A stretch of 11,756 nt of DNA, taken from the NCBI GenBank assembly GCA_002383325.1, contig DFYJ01000091.1, positions 1,853 through 13,608 of the forward strand, in the 5' to 3' direction. Below the pieces are notes generated by a model that saw only the letters and a list, made by a program, of their open reading frames with translations, ran no database searches and was not told the DNA's origin. Of this stretch, positions 6,497 to 11,756 are shown one piece after another. How positions within the stretch are numbered: the stretch's first letter is position 1; every line of letters begins with the position of its first letter. Position numbers and translations under genes: made by a program. Source of the DNA: Candidatus Aminicenantes bacterium UBA4085. GTDB lineage: Bacteria > Acidobacteriota > Aminicenantia > Aminicenantales > UBA4085.

Positions 6497-7234
6497 ATGC
6501 CCGCCGACCAGGCCGAAGCCGTCACCCTGCGGACCTCGCCGATCGGCGACCAGGACAAGCTCTGCTCCTTCCTGACCCGGGACAAAGGCCTGCTGCGCGG
6601 CGTGGCCAAGGGCGCCCGCAAGTTCGGGAACCGCTTCGGCTCGGCCCTGGAGCCCATGTCGCACGTACGGATCTTTTTCTACGAGAAGGAGCGCCGCGAC
6701 CTGGTCACCGTGAGCAACGCCGACCTGGTCGAATCGTTCTTCGACATCCAGGCCGACCCGAAGACGAGCTGCCAGCTGGCCTACTTTGCCGAGCTGATCG
6801 AGGAGTTCGCGCCCCCCAGGACCCGCGAGGAGACGCTCTTCCGTCTCCTGCTGGCCGTCCTGCAGGCCTTGCGGGACAAGGGTGACCCGGACCTGCTGGC
6901 CGGGTACTTCGAGGCCTGGCTTCTGCAGATCAACGGCATCCTGCCCGAGGTCGGCCGCTGCAAGGCCTGCCGAAAGGCGGTGGCCGAGGTCGAAGCGGCC
7001 TGGCTGTCGCCGCGGCGCGACGGGGTTTACTGCGGCGGCTGCGCCCCGGCCCGCAAGGAGCCCGTGGGGCCGGAGATGGCCGCGTTCCTGAAGTGGGCCC
7101 GGAAAAATCCGCCGCCGCGGGAGCCGCTCGAGGGATTCGGGGCGGAGACGATGCGCCCCATCCGGACCGCGCTGCAGGCCATGATCGTCTTCCACCTGGA
7201 GCGCGAGCCCCGCACTCTCCGCTACATCCGTTAA
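6497..7234 (+). CDS. recO: DNA repair protein RecO
   Basis: RecO anneals single strands and helps RecR load RecA during RecF-pathway gap repair in the cytoplasm. The 245-residue length is typical. The N-terminus (about 6-80) has the OB-fold signature, including TSPIGDQDKLCSFLTRDKGLLRGVAKGARK, the basic segment usual for DNA binding. The C-terminal helical part carries a four-cysteine zinc site, C155-x2-C158 and C179-x2-C182, preceded by the family's FEAWLLQINGILPEVGRC segment. The gene is last in the rodZ-like run and begins directly after a GC hairpin. Its TAA (7232-7234) is embedded in the left end of the 40-bp palindrome. The family call is secure. Confidence 0.95.
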   Translation: MPADQAEAVTLRTSPIGDQDKLCSFLTRDKGLLRGVAKGARKFGNRFGSALEPMSHVRIFFYEKERRDLVTVSNADLVESFFDIQADPKTSCQLAYFAELIEEFAPPRTREETLFRLLLAVLQALRDKGDPDLLAGYFEAWLLQINGILPEVGRCKACRKAVAEVEAAWLSPRRDGVYCGGCAPARKEPVGPEMAAFLKWARKNPPPREPLEGFGAETMRPIRTALQAMIVFHLEREPRTLRYIR

Positions 7235-7272
7235 TTAGCAGACACATACTAATTAGTATGTGTCTGCTAATT
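7233..7272. terminator. Perfect 40-bp palindrome between convergent genes, probable bidirectional terminator
   Basis: The arm AATTAGCAGACACATACTAA (7233-7252) is followed at once by its exact reverse complement (7253-7272), with no mismatch and no spacer. Each arm has 6 G or C in 20, in sharp contrast to the GC-rich genes around it. It overlaps the last two bases of the recO stop and the last base of the stop of the convergent UbiA-family gene, so it is the entire intergenic region. A two-way transcription stop is the simplest role, but there is no T-tract and a perfect palindrome may also extrude as a cruciform or be a dispersed repeat. Confidence 0.7.
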
Positions 7273-8138
7273 CAGAGATAGATGAGGGCGACGGAGACGC
7301 AGATCCAAAGGGCGATGGAGGCCAGGAAGGGCAGGTCCTTGACGATCATCTCCTCCGGCGTGCCGCCCTCCCCCCTGCGGTAGACCAAGTAGAGATAGCG
7401 GAAGATCCCGTACAGGACGAAGGGCGCTGACCACAGCAAGCGCCCGGATCCGAAGCGCTCCACGGTGGCCTCATCCATGACGTACAGAGCGTAGGCCACC
7501 GTCGTGGCCGCCGTGACGACGGCCACCATCTGGTCCAGCAGGGCCGGCGTGTACTCGCGCAGGACGGCCCGGTGCTCCCCGCCGCGCTCCTCCAGCAGCA
7601 TCAACTCGTGGCGCCGTTTGCCGACCGCCACGAGCAGGGCCAGGAGGCTGGTGCAGACGAGCAGCCAGGAGGACGGCGCCACGCCTGCCGCAAAGCCGCC
7701 GGCCGCCACCCGCAGGACGAAGCCGGAAGCGACGATGAAGACGTCCAGGATGACCACTCGCTTGAGGGCCAGGGAGTAAGCGGTCTGGAGCAGGATGTAG
7801 GTCGCGGCAGCCAGCAGAAGGCGCTGGTCCAAGGCGGCCGCCGCCGCCAGCCCGGCTGCACCCAGAACGGCGGCCCAGACCCAAGCCGTGCCCGGACGCA
7901 AGCGGCCCGCGGCGATCGGCCGCTTCGCCTTCCGGGGATGGACCCGATCGGATTCCGCGTCGAGGATGTCGTTGACCAGGTAAAGAGCGCCCGAAAGAAG
8001 GCAGAAGACGCCGAAAGCCGCCGCCGTGCGCAGGGCCGGCTCCCTCTGGAACAGGACTTTCCCGAACAGCGGCGCGGCGAAGACAAAGAAGTTTTTAACC
8101 CATTGTCCGGGGCGAAGGGACGCCAGAAGGTCTTTCAT
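7272..8138 (-). CDS. UbiA-family prenyltransferase, probably decaprenyl-phosphate phosphoribosyltransferase-like
   Basis: This is an integral membrane enzyme of the UbiA superfamily. The start, with RPGQWVKN (9-16), and the pattern of the two Asp motifs resemble the group that transfers phosphoribose from PRPP to polyprenyl phosphate (Rv3806c type) more than quinone-pathway UbiA enzymes. Motif 1 is NDILDAESD (56-64) followed by HPRKAKRPIAAG (67-78). Motif 2 is YSLALKRVVILDV (121-133). About eight or nine hydrophobic helices fit within the 288 residues. No dprE1/dprE2 epimerase genes lie in the window, so the product's use (arabinose donor or other glycolipid) is open. The gene follows a 118-residue membrane protein after 23 bases, which include a CGGAG/CTCCG hairpin (8141-8153) holding a GGAG motif. 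It converges on recO. Confidence 0.85.
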   Translation of the reverse strand: MKDLLASLRPGQWVKNFFVFAAPLFGKVLFQREPALRTAAAFGVFCLLSGALYLVNDILDAESDRVHPRKAKRPIAAGRLRPGTAWVWAAVLGAAGLAAAAALDQRLLLAAATYILLQTAYSLALKRVVILDVFIVASGFVLRVAAGGFAAGVAPSSWLLVCTSLLALLVAVGKRRHELMLLEERGGEHRAVLREYTPALLDQMVAVVTAATTVAYALYVMDEATVERFGSGRLLWSAPFVLYGIFRYLYLVYRRGEGGTPEEMIVKDLPFLASIALWICVSVALIYL

Positions 8139-8161
8139 ATCGGAGACGCTCCGACCGGGGC

Positions 8162-8518
8162 TTAGAACTCGATGCCGCCCCCGGTATAGGTATCGGCGTT
8201 CTCATTGAGGTAGAGGGCCAGGATCCGGACGAGCATGAAGATGATGCCGCCGGCCATGATCGTGGTGTAGACGGACAACAAAATCCAGTTCAGCCGGTTG
8301 CGGGCCTTGGACAACTCCATCGGGAAGAGAAGGTCGAAGAACGTCTTGCCGAAGATTAAAATGAGGAGGGTGACCCCGAGGGCCGAACGGACGAAGTATT
8401 CCCCGGCCTTCAGGGGGGTGATGATCTTGAAGATCAGGGGGTAGAGAAGCCAAAACGTGACGGCCCAATAGCCGACCAGGGCAATCGTCTTCCAGGCCTT
8501 CTTGCTTAATTTCACCAC
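8162..8518 (-). CDS. Small membrane protein of unknown function
   Basis: I do not recognise this family. The 118 residues contain three likely membrane helices (about 11-31, 44-65 and 77-103), a basic N-terminus (KLSKKAWK), an acidic and Lys/Arg-containing loop after helix 2 (MELSKARNR) and a Gly-rich end (TYTGGGIEF). It starts with adjacent GTG codons at 8518 and 8515; an in-frame TAG upstream excludes an earlier start, and either GTG could be used. It is the first gene after a promoter and sits 23 bases before the UbiA-family enzyme, so the two are probably one transcript. Real coding is supported by promoter, spacing and clear membrane topology. A partner or chaperone role for the enzyme is only a guess. 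Confidence 0.75.
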   Translation of the reverse strand: MVKLSKKAWKTIALVGYWAVTFWLLYPLIFKIITPLKAGEYFVRSALGVTLLILIFGKTFFDLLFPMELSKARNRLNWILLSVYTTIMAGGIIFMLVRILALYLNENADTYTGGGIEF

Positions 8519-8541
8519 GGCTTTCTCACTTGCTCGCCTCT

Positions 8542-8570
8542 ACGATAGACCGCCCTCGGACTCGAGTCAA
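8542..8570 (-). promoter_or_regulatory. Predicted promoter of the minus-strand pair
   Basis: Read on the minus strand, TTGACT (8570-8565) and TATCGT (8547-8542) lie 17 bases apart and match consensus at 5 of 6 and 4 of 6 positions. The predicted start near 8535 leaves a leader of about 17 bases before the GTG at 8518, with only a weak purine stretch (AAGTGAG). Confidence 0.6.
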
Positions 8571-8590
8571 TCCTTTTTTCCCAGTCCGAG
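8555..8590. promoter_or_regulatory. Inverted repeat around the -35 box in the divergent region, possible operator
   Basis: CTCGGACT (8555-8562) and AGTCCGAG (8583-8590) are exact reverse complements, 20 bases apart, flanking the -35 box of the minus-strand promoter. A separate 10-bp perfect palindrome, GACTCGAGTC (8559-8568), overlaps the left arm and the same -35 box. The layout suits a dimeric regulator covering the divergent promoters. Confidence 0.4.
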
Positions 8591-8603
8591 CGGCCGATTT
8601 GGC

Positions 8604-8632
8604 TTGAACCCCGCCGGAACATGGGGTATATC
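8604..8632 (+). promoter_or_regulatory. Predicted promoter of the MFS transporter run
   Basis: TTGAAC (8604-8609) and TATATC (8627-8632) lie 17 bases apart and each match consensus at 4 of 6 positions. The predicted start near 8639 leaves a leader of about 14 bases before the ATG at 8653, with no Shine-Dalgarno motif (CCGCCGAAACCC). It is weaker than the other promoters called here. Confidence 0.45.
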
Positions 8633-8652
8633 TCAGCTGACCGCCGAAACCC

Positions 8653-10005
8653 ATGCTCCGCCCTTACGACGCCCGACCGGTTCCGTTTCTTCCCCTGGCG
8701 GCCGGGCTTCTGCCCGTTTTCGCCGAGCCGGCTTTGCTGGGGCCCTTCCTCAACCCGCTTCTGGCGGAATTCTTCGGATCGGCCCGCAATGTCGTCCCGC
8801 TGGGCTGGGTCGGCTTCGCCGCCACGGCCCTCTCGGCCCTGGCCATGATCGCGGCCGGCATCCTCTCGGACCGCGGCGCCCGGCTGCGCTTCTGCGCCGG
8901 AGGCGCGGCCCTAGCCGGCGCGGCCTCCCTTCTCACGATGCTCGTTCCCGCCGGACCCTCCGGCTACGCCGCCTTCTTCACCCTGCGGGCTCTGGCCGGC
9001 ATCGGGGCCGGAGCTTTCGTCCCAGCCGCCTTCTCCCTGGCCGCCGATACGGTGGAGCCGGGACGGCGAGGAACGGCCTTCGGTCTGATGTCCGTGGCCA
9101 TGCTGGTCGGCCGCCTGGCCGGATTCGGCCTGGCCGGGGCGCTGGGCTCGCGCTGGCGGACCGCCTATCTCCTTGTCGGCGCCGCCGAGCTGGCCGCGGC
9201 CGCCCTCCTAGCCCTCTTCCGAGAGCCCGCCCACGGCGGCCGCGAGGAGGATTTGCGCGGCGCCATCCTGGAGGGCGCCCGCTACGACTTCCGGATTTCC
9301 CGGGCCGATATCGCCGTTCTCGGCCGGACCCGGAGCAACATCTGGCTGGTTCTCAACTTCATCGACGTCATCCCGGGCTCCATCGTCCTCTTCCTGATCT
9401 TCAAGTACATGAAGGAGATCCACAACCTCCAGGCCGGCTCCGTCAATGTCATGCTCCTGGCCGTCTTCGCCGCCGGCGCGGCCGGGGCCCTGGTCTTCGG
9501 CCGGCTGGGCGACTGGGGATTCCGCCGCGACAAGCGGGCCAAGGCGCTGACGGCCCTGTTCTGCAACGCCGTCCCGATCGTCTTCATGGTCCTGTTTCTG
9601 GCCAGCCGGGCCCGGGCGCCCGAAGCCGGCGGCTGGCAGGCCGCTCTGGCCTCGCCCGGCATGCTCGGCCTGGTCCTGACCGTGGCCGCGGCCATGTTCA
9701 TCAACCAGGGCGTCAATCCCAATTGGTACGGCACCCTGGCCGACATCAATCTGCCCGAACACCGCGGCACCATGGTCTCGCTGGCCTCGGTCATGGACCT
9801 GGCCGGCAACGCCCTCGGCCCGCTCATCGCCTCCTACGCGGCGACCCTCTGGGACCTGCGGACGGCCATGGGCGCGGTTCTCGTCTTTTGGGCCGTCAAC
9901 ATCGTCTTCTGGATACCGGTGGTCGGAAATGTGAGGGGGGATATCGAGCGGTCCCGGGCCGTGCTCAAGGAGCGGGCCGCGGGCATGCGGAAGGAGCCGA
10001 CATGA
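8653..10005 (+). CDS. Major facilitator superfamily transporter
   Basis: This is an inner-membrane secondary transporter of unknown substrate. The 450 residues, full length for a 12-helix MFS protein, show hydrophobic helices in two halves. The first half has the cytoplasmic motif-A loop GILSDRGARLRF (69-80) and the second has its echo GRLGDWGFRRDKRAK (283-297). A central hydrophilic linker spans about 190-225 and the C-terminal tail (about 425-450) is charged. An in-frame TGA at 8638-8640 leaves ATG 8653 as the earliest start. The stop overlaps the lipid kinase start by ATGA. Co-transcription with a lipid kinase hints at a lipid or lipid-precursor substrate, but the sequence does not show this. 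The superfamily is secure; the specific role is not. Confidence 0.9.
   Translation: MLRPYDARPVPFLPLAAGLLPVFAEPALLGPFLNPLLAEFFGSARNVVPLGWVGFAATALSALAMIAAGILSDRGARLRFCAGGAALAGAASLLTMLVPAGPSGYAAFFTLRALAGIGAGAFVPAAFSLAADTVEPGRRGTAFGLMSVAMLVGRLAGFGLAGALGSRWRTAYLLVGAAELAAAALLALFREPAHGGREEDLRGAILEGARYDFRISRADIAVLGRTRSNIWLVLNFIDVIPGSIVLFLIFKYMKEIHNLQAGSVNVMLLAVFAAGAAGALVFGRLGDWGFRRDKRAKALTALFCNAVPIVFMVLFLASRARAPEAGGWQAALASPGMLGLVLTVAAAMFINQGVNPNWYGTLADINLPEHRGTMVSLASVMDLAGNALGPLIASYAATLWDLRTAMGAVLVFWAVNIVFWIPVVGNVRGDIERSRAVLKERAAGMRKEPT
9991..9996 (+). promoter_or_regulatory. Shine-Dalgarno for the lipid kinase gene
   Basis: AAGGAG lies five bases before ATG 10002. It decides the start of the kinase gene, because the same reading frame is open for 1.5 kb upstream, where it only shadows the MFS gene. 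Confidence 0.65.
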
Positions 10006-10964
10006 CGGACGCGCGCGGACCCCTGACCATCCTGCTCAACCCCTCCGCCGGCGGAGGACTGGCCCGCCGGACCCAGGCCCGCCTGGAGGGCGAGCTCCGC
10101 CGTCTGGGCGTGGCCTACTCGCTCATCGTCACCCAAAGCGAAGAGCACCTGCGCGAGATGGTCCGCAAGCTGGCCGCGGCCGGGCCCGCCGACCGCGTCC
10201 TGGCCGGGGCCGGAGGCGACTCGACCTTCCAGATCATGGCCAGCGAGATCCTGGCCGGTGGGGCCGGCTCCAGCGGGGCACAGCCGGTCCTGGGCCTGAT
10301 CGGGCTCGGCTCGTCCAACGACATCCCCGCCGCCTTCGGCCTGACCGGCCTGGAGGAGGCCTGCCGGACGCTTCGCGACGGCCGGGTCCGGCGGATCGAC
10401 GCCGGGCTCGTCCTCAAGGACGGGCAGCCCAAGGGATTCTTCCTGGGCCAGGCCAACGTCGGCCTGGGCGCGGCGGTCAACCGCTTCGTCTTCGACCTGG
10501 CCGGACGGCGGCCGGCCTTGGCCCGCCGCCAAACCCTGGCCGGGGTCGTGGGCATCCGCTCGGCCTATCGGACCGGGGACGTCCCCATCCGCCTGTCCAT
10601 CGACTGGGAAGGCGGATCGATCGAGGGGCCCTTGACCATCGCCGTCTTCGCCAACACCCGAGTCTGGGCCACGGGTCGGATCATCGCCCCGGAAGCCGAC
10701 CCCGGCGACGGGCGACTGGACGCCTGTCTGATCGGCCCCTGCACCATGCGGCGCCTGGCCCGGCTCTACGCCTTGACCAGGACAGGGGCCCACATCGGCC
10801 AGCCCGAGGTCCGCATCATCCGGGCTCCCGAGTTCTCCCTGCGGACCGAGACACGCCTGGACATCCAGACCGACGGCGAGATCATCGAGGGCACACCGAG
10901 CGGGGCGCCGCGGACCATCACCTTCCGGGCCCTGCCGGGCGCCCTGCGGATCCTGGCTCCATGA
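10002..10964 (+). CDS. Diacylglycerol kinase-family lipid kinase
   Basis: This is a soluble or membrane-associated ATP-dependent lipid kinase of the DAGK/sphingosine kinase/YegS fold. The 320 residues show NPSAGGG (13-19), the nucleotide loop GGDST (71-75; usual form GGDGT), GLGSSNDIPAAFGL (101-114; usual GTGND-A), the second-domain DGRLDACLI (236-243) and TDGEIIEG (290-297). The Gly-to-Ser change and the replacement of the usual Glu three residues further on are unusual, so activity is not assured, although the core Asp residues remain. The start at ATG 10002 is fixed by AAGGAG and the family's normal N-terminus. The gene overlaps both neighbours by ATGA. The lipid substrate cannot be read from the sequence. 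Confidence 0.88.
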   Translation: MTDARGPLTILLNPSAGGGLARRTQARLEGELRRLGVAYSLIVTQSEEHLREMVRKLAAAGPADRVLAGAGGDSTFQIMASEILAGGAGSSGAQPVLGLIGLGSSNDIPAAFGLTGLEEACRTLRDGRVRRIDAGLVLKDGQPKGFFLGQANVGLGAAVNRFVFDLAGRRPALARRQTLAGVVGIRSAYRTGDVPIRLSIDWEGGSIEGPLTIAVFANTRVWATGRIIAPEADPGDGRLDACLIGPCTMRRLARLYALTRTGAHIGQPEVRIIRAPEFSLRTETRLDIQTDGEIIEGTPSGAPRTITFRALPGALRILAP

Positions 10965-11431
10965 TCTTCGGGCAGGACGGGCTGTGCTTCAACCTGGAGC
11001 GGTCGAGCCCCTTCTTCTTCAAGTGCCAGCGCTGCCGGGCCTGCTGCAACAATAAGCGGATCGCCCCGGACGCTGGCGAGATCGCCCGGATGGCCGAGCG
11101 TCTGGGCATCCCCTCCGACGATCTGCGGGCCCGCTTCCTGGATCCGGCCGACGGGACGATCAGACTGAAGCCGGACGGCGACTGCGTCTTCCTGGACGGG
11201 AGCGGATGCGGCATCCATCCGGCCCGCCCGCTGGTCTGCCGGCTCTTTCCGCTGGGTTTCGTCCGGAGCGGGGACGGCCGGGAGCGATTCAGCCTGATGC
11301 CGCTTCATCCCGATTGTGTCGGATACCTCGGGGAAGACGGCACGGTGGCGTCCTATCTCGCTTCCGAAGGTGCAGCCCCTGAGGCCGATGAAACTGATCC
11401 GGTCCCGGATCGCGGCGGCGGCCATCGATGA
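10961..11431 (+). CDS. YkgJ-like cysteine-cluster protein
   Basis: This small cytoplasmic protein is of the YkgJ / putative zinc- or iron-chelating family, often annotated as Fe-S oxidoreductase; its biochemical role is not established. The 156 residues hold the family cysteines: CQRCRACC (22-29), C75 in GDCVFLDGSGCGIHPARPLVCRLFP with further cysteines at 82 and 92, and a later C118. The RPxxCRxFP block is the most characteristic part. The C-terminal 25 residues are polar and probably disordered. The gene begins and ends in ATGA overlaps (with the lipid kinase and with the next gene). The family call is secure; metal identity and function are unknown. Confidence 0.88.
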   Translation: MIFGQDGLCFNLERSSPFFFKCQRCRACCNNKRIAPDAGEIARMAERLGIPSDDLRARFLDPADGTIRLKPDGDCVFLDGSGCGIHPARPLVCRLFPLGFVRSGDGRERFSLMPLHPDCVGYLGEDGTVASYLASEGAAPEADETDPVPDRGGGHR

Positions 11432-11756
11432 CGTCTCTATCCTCCCGGCACCCTCGAGTCCTTCTGTCGCTCGTCATCTCGACCTTGGCGCTCTCTCCGA
11501 CCGCTTTCGCCCAGATCCTGGACGGAGCCGAGGCCGCCTTCCTGGCGGACCAGGCCCGCCGGATCGTCGATGCGGCCCGCCTCCCGGCCGGCGGGTCGTC
11601 GGGAAAGTGGCGCAACGAGACGCCTTACGACTTGCGCGTCCCCGGCGGCAACATGGGCTATCCGGCCTTCTGGGTCCGGGACGCAGTGATGATGCTGGGA
11701 GGGGACCTGATACCCGCGGCCGAGATCGAGGGTTGGATACGGCTGCTGGCCGGAGC
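11428..11756 (+). CDS. Secreted protein, probably six-hairpin glycosidase-like (partial, 3' end missing)
   Basis: The reading frame runs open from ATG 11428 through the window end, giving 109 residues. It starts with a likely signal peptide: basic residues (RHPR), a hydrophobic core (VLLSLVISTLAL, about 11-22) and a cleavage-like SPTAFAQ near 23-29. The mature part contains YDLRVPGGNMGYPAFWVRDA (67-86) and a hydrophobic helix, a pattern reminiscent of alpha/alpha-barrel glycosidases, where a Trp-x-Arg-Asp segment lines the active site. This family call is tentative because most of the protein lies outside the window. The start overlaps the YkgJ-like stop by ATGA and has only a weak purine stretch before it. 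Confidence 0.65.
   Translation, partial: MTSLSSRHPRVLLSLVISTLALSPTAFAQILDGAEAAFLADQARRIVDAARLPAGGSSGKWRNETPYDLRVPGGNMGYPAFWVRDAVMMLGGDLIPAAEIEGWIRLLAG

Noticed and set aside
4331..7195. 954-residue open frame on the minus strand
   Set aside because: It lies antisense to the ntrY-like, ntrX-like and recO genes, whose motifs are unmistakable. Its translation is rich in Gly, Leu, Asp and Gln, as expected from high-GC third-position bias, and it matches no family I know.
7233..7272. Palindrome as the end of an insertion sequence or a recombination site
   Set aside because: There is no transposase or integrase in the window, no flanking direct repeat, and both neighbouring genes are intact to their stop codons.
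8502..10001. In-frame 5' extension of the lipid kinase giving an 820-residue protein
   Set aside because: The first 500 codons are an out-of-frame Arg/Gly/Pro-rich reading of the MFS gene. The kinase has its own AAGGAG and a normal N-terminus at 10002.
1..11756. tRNA, rRNA, CRISPR arrays, riboswitches, phage or defence genes
   Set aside because: No cloverleaf, regularly spaced repeats, cas genes, integrase or known riboswitch core was visible on either strand. Gene packing leaves little room apart from 1-360 and 8519-8652.

Overview
The window is strongly GC-rich, densely coded DNA from a Gram-negative-type chromosome. It carries ordinary housekeeping and envelope genes and no phage, plasmid, CRISPR or transposon genes. 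The mix is ftsEX, a RodZ-like protein, an NtrY/NtrX-like two-component pair, recO, a UbiA-family phosphoribosyltransferase with an RPGQWVKN start, a lipid kinase and a YkgJ-like protein. This would suit an Acidobacteriota-type lineage, possibly Aminicenantia, but that placement is a guess from style and gene order with no marker gene behind it.

Layout. Positions 1-360 hold no convincing gene. They contain two diverged copies of a roughly 60-base element, an inverted repeat and a promoter that ends right at ftsE. Positions 361-1934 are ftsE-ftsX, overlapping by ATGA. A near-consensus promoter then starts a second plus-strand run (2004-7234) of rodZ-like, ntrY-like, ntrX-like and recO. This run ends in a perfect 40-bp AT-rich palindrome that overlaps the stop codons of recO and of the convergent UbiA-family gene. 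The minus-strand pair (8518 down to 7272) is a 118-residue membrane protein of unknown function followed by the UbiA-family enzyme. A 134-base divergent promoter region separates it from a plus-strand run (8653 to the window end) of MFS transporter, diacylglycerol-kinase-family lipid kinase, YkgJ-like cysteine-cluster protein and a secreted, probably glycosidase-like protein cut by the window edge. The last four genes are linked by three successive ATGA overlaps.

How the genes may work together. FtsEX couples ATP hydrolysis to periplasmic cell-wall hydrolysis at division. The RodZ-like protein would link the cytoskeleton to wall elongation. The NtrYX-like pair senses an unknown envelope or metabolic signal, and the regulator has lost the sigma-54 contact loop. 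The left half is therefore mainly cell envelope and division plus DNA repair (RecO). The right half looks like polyprenyl-phosphate or lipid chemistry plus transport. I see no clearly new defence or biosynthetic system. The most unusual items are the 40-bp palindrome, the leaderless or very-short-leader gene starts, the altered GAFTGA loop of the NtrX-like regulator and the inverted repeat around the -35 box of the divergent region.
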